Origin: Cercis canadensis
Lineage: Eukaryota; Streptophyta; Magnoliopsida; Fabales; Fabaceae
Assembly (NCBI GenBank): GCA_003255065.1
Contig: QAOA01000112.1
Span: forward strand, 1,284,522-1,348,521
DNA: 64,000 nt
Reading direction: 5' to 3'
Of the stretch, positions 48,560 to 59,652 are shown one piece after another; positions within the stretch are counted from its first letter, which is position 1, and each line of letters begins with the position of its first letter. The position numbers and the translations under genes were made by a program. The notes beneath the pieces are model-generated. The model was not told the DNA's origin, ran no database searches, and worked only from the letters and a program-made list of their open reading frames with translations.

Positions 48560-51500
48560 TATTAAAGCAGTGCTTGTCCTCTAACCCCTTCCCTTCCACC
48601 ATTTCTTGAGAGATGCTAAGGAATGTGTTGAAAATGACTAGGCCTGCGCCTGCGTAACGTTTCATCTTCTTAATTTATCTTGTTTTTCCTCTTTTTTACT
48701 AGTATAGCAGATTTTGTTGCCTTCCCTAGTGACTGAAAATGAGAAATATCCTATTCCTATATCAGCATTTTCTTTTGCAGTGAATATGAGATTTGTGAAA
48801 CTCTCCAGGTAAGTTCCATAAAGAATGAAATTATGATTAATGCTAACAAACTTAAACACAAGTATCTGAGATTTTCTGTTTCTGATTCATAAACACAACC
48901 AAAAGAACTTTCTATTTTTATGTTTTGGGTAAGAACTAAGAACATAACAAAAGATGATTGAGTGCGGCGTGTCTTTTTCCTTTTCTTGCCGTCGATTCCA
49001 TCTGAGTCTCAAATTCTCATTATTTGTAGCAATCAACAAAATAAAAGCATGAGATGGACACTAGTGGACATTGGCGTGCTAAATTGCTAGTTGTGAATGC
49101 AACTAGACGCAGGTGAAACATCTTCACCTAACTAAAATAAATGGGAAGAAAAGCGAGGCATCCAGATACTGTGCACCTGGGCCATTCACCATTCCATATC
49201 TAGCTATCAGGATACGTCAGAATGGTGTGTAGAAAGTTGACGTTTCTTCTCTTTGTGGGCCCGGGCCCCAGGTTATCATTGAATCTTGCAATTTTCTTTT
49301 CAATGCTAACCAGCTCCTATCACAATTTTCCTTGAGTATCTGAATCTTTCCACAAACGCCTACTTGACGTGGAGGAATTTTCGTGTGGACCAGCTATATA
49401 AACTTCCCTCACCTTACAGTCGCATGTAAATATGAATAATTAACATTAATGTTTTTTTTTCTTTAATCTATAGTTCACAGTTCTTAGCGAGAATAATAAA
49501 AGATAAAAATTGAACTTGAGATGTCAATTTTCTTAAAAAAATTCATAAATTATGTAATTTACTTTATATGCGTAATCGTTTAAATACCAATATTAATGTC
49601 TTTTTTTTTTTTTTTTTCCAAAAAAGAAAAAGGTAGATAAAGAGGCCACCCGGGAGGGCTTTGGTTATTGGAGACAAGGATTTATAAGATGGGTCATACC
49701 GCATTGGACAAATGACACCAACCACAATCTTTGTAATTCAACCAATTCCCATACGATGTTGGGCTAATTATAAAGCCCAGCAGTAGTTGAAAAGCTTCGT
49801 TAGAGATCAAAACAAACATCCATAATTTATTATACGTATTTTTTAAAAAAACTTGCGTATATACAACACTTGGATTTAAATTATATTCACTTTAAAACTT
49901 CCCTTCCAACAGACTTTAACTATAACAGAAATTCATATCTGCAATGTGATGTGACGGTGTCTGGTCTGCAGACTGCAGGAATAATTGGCGGGAAAATGCT
50001 TCCAACTCCCAATTTGTTCACTGACAAACATCATCAACGTGTCACGCATGCACAATCAGTTGGTATTGATCCCCGACATAATTTAATTGAAACGTCCAAA
50101 AGAAAATCCTAAAATTTGTTAATGAGTATATAAGATACAAGGGCATAGTTATATAAGTATTCAAGATAGCCTATGATATTATATAACAATTGAAAATTAT
50201 TCAACATGCCTCTCCAACATCTTAACCATTAAAAGCTTGAGCTTTCGTTTATTTGAATTGTATAGTATGATTATTTTAAGAGTCAAATAAGGGTGCTATT
50301 GCTATTGAGCCAAAGGCTCATCCATCGGGGTATGGCCTTGGGTATCAAAACCTTTACTGAGAAACCAATAGAAACAGGACACGTAGATTGCAATCTTTGA
50401 CCTAAAGCAAACGACGACCTGCACTGCAGCTGTAAGTTATAGCTAATTGTGAAATCACCATTTGATTTGTTGAAATTAAATAATGACCTTTTTTTATATC
50501 TAGTTTATGGTTTAACCTTTTTTATATTTTACTGAAGGGTTATATCCAAATCCCGATTAATGTGCACATAATTTTTTTGGTACTTTGGTTTTGGGATTAT
50601 GCAATCATAAGTATTTCTTATATAGGGTGATCTAGTTAATAAATATACACATAATCTGATGTTACCAATGTTAATCAAGTTTGATATATATTACATTAAC
50701 TTTCATAGTTATTAAGTTATATAATAAGTACTTGATTATAATTTTTGTATTTAATAGTTATATATATCCTAGTTGAGAATTTAAGCTCACTAAACTTGAT
50801 AGTTAATATTGTCATTTACCATTTTTATCTCACTAATTACGGTTCAAGGGAGTTTATTGAACCAAAAATGACTTTACAACCCATCTAACAACTATACTTA
50901 ATTTAGAAAATTTAGTCAAAATTATTGACCCTTATCTCTCACGTCCATACAATTTGGGCCATTTTTTAAAAATATCACAAATTTAATGGTTACAATTAAA
51001 TACATCATTCAATGAAAGTATAGGTTTTCAATGCCAAAATCACCACCACACATACACATTCCCATCTCAATTTGTGGTCCATGTTTTGTCACTTGTTCAG
51101 GGTATTGATACATGGAATTTTATGAAAGGTATGGAAGGGGGCGCCTTTATATAATAATTATAATATATATTTTTGACTATAATATTAAACATAAGTATGG
51201 TGTATAGTATATGTAATTTATAAATAGAGTTCCATTTAATATGAAATTATTAAAGTAACAGTACTTTAAAATGAGTGGAATATAACAAAAGAGAATATGA
51301 GTTTAATAAATGGGGTTCACTTATGTTGTGAGAATAATTAATTGGATGTGTTTAAGAAAATTTGAAAGCGAAAATGGGTGTGCCTGTTGTAAGGGAGGCA
51401 ATGATTCAGACAGCCGTAGGACATCTCACCCTCTCTCCAATCTATCTTCTCCTTCCCTTAAATCCCTCTCACCCTTATTCCACTACTTAAACACTAGCCA

Positions 51501-51620
51501 ACCGCCACCCAATTTTGGCCATCTACCTCCTCCTCCTTCTTCAGCTCGTTAATTACTGTTACAGTTCATTCATAGATAATTAAAAAGTAAGATAGTTAAT
51601 AATTAAGATAAGAGTTGAAG
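48560..51620. other. Intergenic region upstream of the SDR gene
   Basis: No gene is supported. The last 300 bases (about 51310-51620) form a Pro/Ser-coding open frame with no ATG-proximal family signature. They are more likely promoter and 5' UTR of the SDR gene. Confidence 0.5.
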
Positions 51621-53451
51621 ATGCGAAATATGACAAGCTCTGGCTCCTCCAGAGGCATTGCTGCCATAGTTGGCGTTGGTCCCAAGCTTGGTCGATCAAT
51701 TGCCCGCAAATTTGCTCACGAAGGCTACACTGTTGCCATCCTCGCTCGTGACTTAGGCACGACATTCAAATTCTCTCTTTCCATCTCTTCCTTCCCTTTC
51801 CCACTCCGAATTAATCACTTTCTGTGTCAGATTAACTTAATTGGCGCGAAATAATTAACATTATTTTATGTGTTGTGTACAATTAATGAATGAACAGGGA
51901 GGTTGTCAAGATTCGCGGACGAGATAGCGAGGGAGGAAAAGGCACAGGTATTTGCAATACGAATCGACTGCTCGGAATCTAGAAGCGTGAGAGAGGCATT
52001 TGAAGGAGTGCTTTCGCTTGGATTTGTTGAAGTTCTGGTTTACAATGCTTACTGCCCTCAAATCACTAATTCGAACCCCACCTGCTTCCAAGATATACGC
52101 ATCGACTCTTTCGAGAAATCCCTAGCCGTATCATCCGTTGGTGCCTTTCACTGTGCTCAACAGGTTTATTTAATTAATTACTCTAACACCATCAATTTCC
52201 CTTTATCAATTATTTCTCTCTTCAAGTTTCTGGAAAATCAAACATAATGCTTAAGTTAAACTTGAGGTCGGATAAGATAGAACTAATCTACTTAAGTAAA
52301 AAAAAATGACCGAACTCTTATTTCTGAACTCTAAAGATTAAATTAAATCAATTCAAGTTAAAAAAGAGTCATTAATAGGAGATGAGTCAAAAGTCCCGTA
52401 AATGAGAGTAATATGCTAATAGGTTTGGTTTAAACCTTTAGTATAATAGGTCTTTAGTGTAACAAGCCTTTTAAATTTGGACTTAAAATAACACTTTCAA
52501 TTTAGACTTAAGATAAGACATTTACATCATGTGATTGGGGGTTTGGCTTGATATTCACAATTTTAATTTTAATAATAATTATAATTATTTTTCTTATATA
52601 TGAAGGTACTGCCGGGAATGGTGGAAAGAGGAAGGGGAACCATTATCTTCACTGGCTGTTCGGCTTCTCTCAACGGCATTGCTGGTTACTCCGAGCTATG
52701 TAAAATTCTAATTTTTTTTTTTTGAATTTTTGGAATTGTTATTGATGGACTGGATTGGATGAGTGCAAGTAGGAGAATGAGATTTTATTTTATTTAATCA
52801 AGTGAATTAATTAATTTCGAGTACACTTTCCGGAGATGAAACAGGCTGTGGGAAGTTCGCGTTGAGAGCACTATCGCAATGCCTGGCGAGGGAATTTCAA
52901 CCTCAGGGAGTACACGTGGCGCATGTTATCATTGACGGTGTAGTTGGCCCACCCAGGTTCGTTGCTTTATCTGTCGACGTAACGGAACCTTCTGTAAATA
53001 TGTATATATACACACAAAAAAATAATATATATATATATTTCGTAAATACAATTTTTTTTAAAAAAAAAATCTATTTAATATAGATATAAATATAAAAATA
53101 GAATCTCTCTCTCATGATCTCATCACATATTCTGTGGCTGGCTGGCTTTAATTGCTTGTTGCGAATGTCAGTGGGTGATTGTGATTCGGTAGACTATGGA
53201 GTAGTGATCATCGTATGAAGATGATGAGTTTGTATTTGTAGGTGGGGTATAATTGGAAAGGAAAATGTTAATAATATTATATATGCAGGGGACCAAGATC
53301 GTCGCAGAGAGCGGCAGTTGGGGAGCAAACCAGTGGAGGAGACGGCACTAAGACTATGGACCCAGACGCCCTGGCTCAAACCTACTGGTACTTGCACCTT
53401 CAAGACGCAACCGCTTGGACCCAGGAGATCGACCTCCGTTCCTCCACTTAA
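51621..53451 (+). CDS. Short-chain dehydrogenase/reductase-fold protein, 5 exons, 256 aa
   Basis: Exons are 51621-51756, 51898-52163, 52606-52699, 52845-52956 and 53289-53451 (771 nt). The start could also be the in-frame ATG at 51630. The Rossmann beta-alpha start is GIAAIVGVGPKLGRSIARKF (residues 12-31). It is followed by ARDLGRLSRFADEIA, a VLVYNAYCP segment in place of the usual NNAG, and FTGCSASLNGIAGYSELCCGKFALRA. When Lys169 is aligned with the catalytic Lys of classical SDRs, the Ser position is Cys152 and the Tyr position is Leu165, so the usual proton-transfer residues are absent. No transit or signal peptide is evident, suggesting a cytosolic protein. It resembles At3g50560 as I remember it. 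The substrate is unknown, and it may be a non-catalytic dinucleotide-binding protein. The first intron needs a GC donor. Confidence 0.9.
51757..51897 (+). other. GC-AG intron of the SDR gene
   Basis: Exon 1 ends GAC TTA G and the intron begins GCACGA, closing with AACAG. Joining gives ARDLGRLSRFADE, the continuous helix expected of the family. The only nearby GT donor (GCTC/GTGACT) stays in frame but would delete three residues (ARRLSRF). I prefer the GC donor. Confidence 0.7.
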
Positions 53452-53473
53452 ACATTCTTACCTACCCACTTCT

Positions 53474-53880
53474 TGTTAAGCATAAACCAGAAGAGTATGA
53501 TGCAGGATAAGCAAGGACAAGTCAACAAGCCACATCAGCAAATGACACATCAGCAGATAAATATTAGTCAGAATTAGTTAATTAAGTAGTTGTTCAGTTG
53601 TAGAGTAGCTTCTAAAATAAGCTAAGCAAGTAATTACTTCAGAAAATCTATATATACGATGGTTAATGTAATGATGCAATTTAATAATACATTAATCACA
53701 ATTTCCAGATCTCAAGTTCTTTGTGTATCAGTTTCTTTTCATTCTTCTCTTCAGTTACTTGTCTTGCATTTTTCTTTTGTTTTCTGGTATTTTCTCTGCT
53801 ACTGATTTTCTGTTTAGTTCATTGATCTTCATCAACCTGAGATAGAATCATCTCAAGGTTCGTCTTAGTTTAACTCTTCT
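53474..53880 (+). mobile_element. Possible solo LTR of a retrotransposon, ends not confirmed
   Basis: Starting 22 bases after the SDR stop codon, the sequence begins TGTTAAGC. It has LTR-like order: an A-rich 5' part, a TATATATA box near 53651, AATAATACATTAATC-type polyadenylation sequence, then a T/C-rich end. I could not find a matching CA end with a 5-bp target duplication, and no internal retrotransposon domains are nearby. It may instead simply be the SDR 3' UTR. Confidence 0.3.
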
Positions 53881-54530
53881 CATTCACATATATCACTCTT
53901 TAATTACTCCATTAATTTCATCTCTCTTATCCCAATCATATCGTAATCAATTGCTCAAGAGTAACACAATAACCTGTGCTCTCCTTTAGTCATATCAATG
54001 ATTCAGGGGTTTTATTTTTGCAGTCTATTCTTCTTTCCTTTTTATAGTTCTTTGCGTTCTCTTATAATATTAAAAAAAAAAAAAGATCATCAAAAGTCAG
54101 GTGTCCTAAATATTACTTGCTTTCTGAACTACGTTGAGATTTGGCACTTTATTATACATGGTAGTAGTTAAAATTGAGGTGTCCTAAAAATGTGTGATTA
54201 AGTAGGTAATTTGTCGGTAATGGGTCAACTATTATTGGAGGGGAGTGGGATCTAAGGAATATATGGGCCCCGAGCTTAGAAAAGTTAAGGGGAGTGAACA
54301 AGTGGGATGGGGACAGTGTTGCATGGATAAAAGAACAACTTCGTGTTCTAATGTTGGACACATAAACTATGTCTACTTGCTTCAGTCTCGTACACTTTTC
54401 TTCCCCGTTACAGTACAGCTCACTCGCATAAAATTGGCAAGAAAGAAGAACGTCAAATCTAATTAGCGAATTACCCTACCCTTTCAGAAGAAATATGGAA
54501 GAACTGAGGATGATGTATATATATATATAN

Positions 54531-54568
<38 letters not shown>

Positions 54569-55782
54569 CAAAAGGACATTGGAGACTGAGTCAAAAAGCA
54601 CGCAACATGTCAGCTGTGATATTCTTGGAGGAGCCGTCCTATGTAAGTGTTGGTGGGGCATAGAACTTTAGACGACTACTTGGATGACGCACAAGACGGT
54701 TCCACCATATTGAATGGGGGTGCGTATTACATGATTGATGATGCTTTTAGACGTGATGATTGGTATGCAATCATATCAGGCACAAGACGCCATCCAAGTC
54801 GCATATCAAAAGTTTATAATAGCAACGTCTCTAGACACTAACCCTGACGTTTAACTCATTTATTTAGCTGTAGACTCTAATTAGGATCCACTTATCAGAG
54901 AAATTAGAGTTTATTATCTCCAAGAACATGGGAATAAAGCTCGAAATTATTAAAATATTTTTTAATATTATATAATTATTTATGTAACATAAAAAATATT
55001 AGTCATTTTACATAATATAATAAACACATTTTTCTTGTACTTTATATTTTTTTTTTGAAAAAAAATTAAATCTGAGTGGATTAAACTCAAGAAATTATTG
55101 TTCTACACTGTATAAGATTTAGTTTAAAATTTGAGCTATTGAAATAAAATAAAAAATTAGATGGATCTAATTGAATTTACATACTACTAATATTTAGAGT
55201 GTGGAATTGTGTGAATCCCCTTGAGTGGGGCTAATTGACATAAAAAATACTGTGTTTGAAAGAAATTACTGAATGCTATCTTACCCATCATTGATGTATT
55301 TTTTTAATTGTATACACTACCTAGATTTAGATTATACTGTGTTGTTATATTGATAGATTTTATACATTCTGATCAATAGGAGGCTACAGAATCCAAGGCA
55401 TCAAAACGAAAATGGCTGAGCATATTCCACAAAATTGTCTATCACGAGATTAATAATGATATACCCCTAGCAGATGCGCTGGAATTCAATAGAAATACTG
55501 CTTCCAGAGCTCCCGTGTGAAAGCCATCATAGTTATTGGTTCTCATGACAGCCGTGTTTTACAACGAAGTTCTTCAACAAGAATAGAGACTTACCCCACT
55601 GACACATGAACATAAGATAACACATGTTGCACATATTATTAGCAACGCAGGTGTAGCACAGGGCATGCCATTTTTCCTCCGATGTGGCAGGGAGAAACTA
55701 AACGAACTTGTAGCCTCAGTCTGGACAACGGTAAACAGATTAGTCATTGACTGTACTTTCTTCATCCATACATCTTAGTTCT
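53881..55782. other. Intergenic region between the SDR and SAP-domain genes
   Basis: No gene is supported. The short frames at 54152-54361, 54245-54466 and 54647-54841 are unconvincing. The right end (about 55380-55782) is probably 3' flank of the minus-strand SAP gene. Confidence 0.5.
54515..54565. repeat. Compound (TA)n-(GA)n microsatellite with an N
   Basis: TA units run to 54529, an N follows at 54530, then TATATA and about 15 GA units. The N within the TA run makes the true length uncertain. Confidence 0.95.
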
Positions 55783-58700
55783 TCATCTTGAACGAAATGG
55801 ATGTAATGGCCTATCAGTGTTTTCTGCATTCCACTTGTTCATTTCAAAGCTGTATCTGGGGTTTCTGTTTCTGTGGGCATAGCTAGTTTGACTGGACACC
55901 ACTTCCCCTGATCTAGACGTGACAAATTCATCAACATAAGGCCTGAAAGGTGGCAATTCTATCCTGCTTGAAGTGAGGCCTCTCTCATCATGAAAGAATG
56001 CATATGGTCTTTGAGAATTTACTTGAGATTGATAATAAATTGGCGGATAATTAGCATGTAATGGATAGATTGGAACCCGACAACTGTTGATCTCAGCATA
56101 TTTATGCCAATCCCTAGTAGATCTGAAGGCTGTTGAAGTAGCATTCTGCTTCCATATTGCTTGTCTTGATGAAGTGGCATCTTGAGGCTGACAGTGAGAC
56201 ATTGTCGTTCCATGTCCATCAAAGTGCCTAACCTTTTGCAGTTCACAAGATCTTCTCATTTTTGATGGTCTTGTATTCTGGCTCTTTAAACCTAATAATG
56301 ATCAGATAAAAGTGACGTAATTTAGTAATGATGTGAAAGACAAGAATGATGTAACACAACCCCAACTTTCTACCCTTGCATCCATTTGCATTACATTTTT
56401 TATTCTTTTGCTTCATTGCTCTCACAAGCCTTGCTGCTGCACCGCGTCTATGCTTCTCAGAAAGCACTTTGACTCTTTCAGCTTCATTTTTCCATCTCTA
56501 AAGGGAGGAACCGCGGAAGAACAACACAAAATGTATCAAATATTGAACACCTGTGGTGAAAAAGGAAAAGTAAAGATTGCATAAACTGAAAGATACCTGT
56601 CTGTGAGTTTTCAATTTATAGAGATTACGGCCTTTCACAAGCAAAGGAAAAAGTGGAGGCAATTTGCTAACCCCACTACTCCATATCACTTCAACCTGCA
56701 AGACCCAGATGCAGAATTTGATAAAGAGTCACTAACATTGGAGAAGCAGAAGTCTAATTTTAAAGGAGCTAAAATTACTTCCAGAGACTAGGGAGTTTCC
56801 CATTTAGTAACCATGCTGTAGAATATTAATCTAAGAGATGTCTTCAACAAAATGAAAAAGTATTTCTCTTCTATGTTTTTTGTTCCTTTTGTGTACCTTT
56901 GCGTGTTGGGGGAGGGGCTTCACAAGTATAATAGATAGGATACTAAATTGATGAACAACTGCATTAAGACACGCAAATAAATGATTAAACATACTACAAC
57001 TATAGGAGTAAAATTCTCAAGAAAAGGAAGGCCAAAGATGATGTCAGGCTAAACTTTTGAGGGAGATGGTAGTTATATTTCACAAGCCAAACAAGCCATG
57101 GCACTGACTGCTGCAAGGACCTCCATCACACAGGAATAAATCATTGCCAAGTAGTTTATGCCCAAACAAAGGATCAATAATGTGATTTAGGTTTCTTTTT
57201 GGTGCATATGAACTTGTCCCCAGTAAAGATTAGTCTTACCGTGAAGGTATGTTGTTGTTTAGCTGCACCATAGCTTTCCTTAACAACTCTCCCAGCAACA
57301 GTTCTATTTCCTAAAAATCTTCCATGCCGAGTCACTTTATCAAACCTGTTAAAAAGAGTAACTTGGGATTAAAAAAAATTATATTAAATATGATGAGAAA
57401 AAAAGGAGCTGAGAGAAGAGTACTTTTCGTAAACCTTCTGTCTGAACAAAACAATGTCTCCTTTACAGACATCACCTAGGGAAAGTGAGAAGATTGATAA
57501 TTATTTAAAGAATGCTAAGAGAAAAGTAGATGAAAGAAATGAAGAAAAAGAAACACCCAAAAAAAATTACCGGTACAATCAATTATAAAGGATGATCTGG
57601 GGTAAAGTGTGTACCCATGTCCATCTTTTATCCTGAGATATCATATAAATATAAAACCCATAAATATAACAAATATAAACTCTACAACTAATATATACTG
57701 CTATTGAAATAGTCAACATAAGAAAACATTGAAAGGTAAACATAATAGCATAAAGATTTAGGACAGTTATTTCTCTGCAGCAATTGCCAACAAGTCCTAT
57801 GAAATTTTTAAACCAACAATTCTTACCTTCTCTGGAAAGAATCAATATCTTACTTTTCGTTCTGTTTTTGGTGGCTGGGGGGGGGTGTGGTGGGATTGTA
57901 TGCAACACACCTTGTTCAAGAAAGCATAAGCATCTCTCCCTATTTCTCTTTCTCTTCACCCAATATTGCTAAAGCTAAGTAATGACCTTATAATTACCGT
58001 AAAGCATACTTTGAATACATATTAATGAACTCGGAATCAGCCATGTTTTTGTTTATCATATACAGTTCAGACAAAAAACCATGGATCATTGCCAATAACA
58101 ATTCAGAGACCAGGTCATTATACATCATTAGGTTGCTTGAAAACTATTACCTCCAATGTTCCTTTATTCTCTTGATACAATCACCTCTGTTCCCTGCTAG
58201 TCTTAGGCCATGTTTCCGTAAATATGCTTTGCATTCTTTTAATTTCAACGACTGAAGATCATTTCCTTCTAGAAACGAAAGGGGTAAAATAAAAAGAACA
58301 ACATCAGATTCAATGATCAATAAACTTTGATTACAAACATCACCAGATTTTTTCCCACTTCATTGATAAATGGATATGTGTCTGCGATTTCTAGCATGTC
58401 TTTGGGTTAAGCTCAGAAGTGTCGTTGTTAGATTCAATGATCAGGAAGATTCAGAGTTCTGCTCTTCCAAAACAAACAAAAAGGAAAGGAAGTGGGGGAT
58501 AAAGAAGCTGTTACTGTTATTAATTATAGAGAAACTTTTAATCACTGACACTGATACACTACGGCCATTTGCTTTAGGGTAAGAAAATGTCACCGCCACC
58601 GGAGGAAAATCTCATACCTGATTTGAAGCTCGAGAACCAATGAATTTGAGCAATTAACGTAATATTTGATAGATTCAATGAAATCGTAAAAATAAATGAA

Positions 58701-58937
58701 AGTAGTAATCAGATTAAATATAAAAGAACCCTCAGTGTCAGAGAAACCTTGAAGAAGGCCGACGACTTTGTCGGAGAGGGACTCATCATCACCGTCATTG
58801 TCTTCTTCATCGGAATCGTCATCGTCGTCCTCACTGTTGGAGTCTTCCATTTCCTCATGAGATTGATCATCAACTTCTTCTTCTTCAGAAGAGGAAGAGA
58901 CAAGAATGATAGGGCGCTTTCCCCTCGTCTCAACCAT
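55783..58937 (-). CDS. SAP-domain protein (annotated in plants as CCCH zinc finger protein 62-like), 8 exons, 425 aa
   Basis: Exons in transcript order are 58730-58937, 58151-58268, 57571-57632, 57424-57475, 57240-57345, 56597-56695, 56374-56497 and 55783-56291 (1278 nt, phases consistent). The N-terminus is an acidic serine tract (residues 12-55), a likely CK2 target. A SAP DNA-binding motif lies at about 76-110 (LKLKECKAYLRKHGLRL...IKRIKEHWR). The plant-specific block that follows (CTGDVCKGDIVLF, GNRTVAGRVVKESYGAAKQQHTFTVEV, LFPLLVKGRNLYKLKTHRQ) is strongly family-typical. It continues into a basic helix rich in Lys/Arg (about 245-285). The tail is low-complexity and Tyr/Pro/Ser/Arg-rich. 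It is probably a nuclear chromatin- or RNA-associated protein of unknown role. Despite the database name I recall for relatives, I see no C3H finger spacing in this protein. Confidence 0.87.
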
Positions 58938-59652
58938 ATGAAGTGAAATTAGAGCAGGAGAGAAAAAAATCGCTAAATTGCTCGCCCAATTTACTCGTTT
59001 AAGGTTTTTAGTCCCAAACCGGTTTTCCAAGAGACATAAATAAACCAAAATGTTCCGAGTGATAAGTCCAAGGGCCAGTTTTGCGACCGCTTTTGATTTG
59101 CATTTCGCGCTTTTTTGGTCAACTATATTAGGAGATGAATGTTAAATATTTCACAAGCATATTCTCAAGTTGATTACCGAAATTAATTAGATCCTTTCTT
59201 TTGATAGAAATGCTTAGCACGTTGAAATGATGAGAAATTCATCTGGGAAAACCAAATCACAAATCAAACAACTCTTTCACTTTAAGCTCTGGACGCAGTG
59301 CAGTGATTTTGTGCATGGCTCACCTATGTGGACAAGAATGATACTCAATTGTGAGTTTCATAACATGTTAGAATATCAAGTGTAACCGTAATAACAATCA
59401 GAAAATAATGTCACCTGCAACTTAACACACTACAGCTTTACAAGTGGAAAATACAAAAAATACAAAAGCCTCAACTTTAATGCCTGTAGGAGCAGGTTCC
59501 ACTCCTGTTCTAGGTGGAGACAAGCTCGAGCCTTATAAAAGAAGAAAGCCCTTGATGATTATCTGCTGAGCCATGATGACAGCAGCAAAGATCCCTTGAT
59601 AGTCACAACCAGTATTTTATTGGCCAAATCATGATAGTATAATTGCGCCCTT
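58938..59652. other. Region between two minus-strand genes
   Basis: It contains the promoter of the SAP gene at its left and the 3' UTR of the kinase gene at its right. There is no additional gene. Confidence 0.5.

Noticed and set aside
51310..51552. 80-codon Pro/Ser-rich frame before the SDR gene
   Set aside because: More likely promoter or leader; no signal peptide or known motif.
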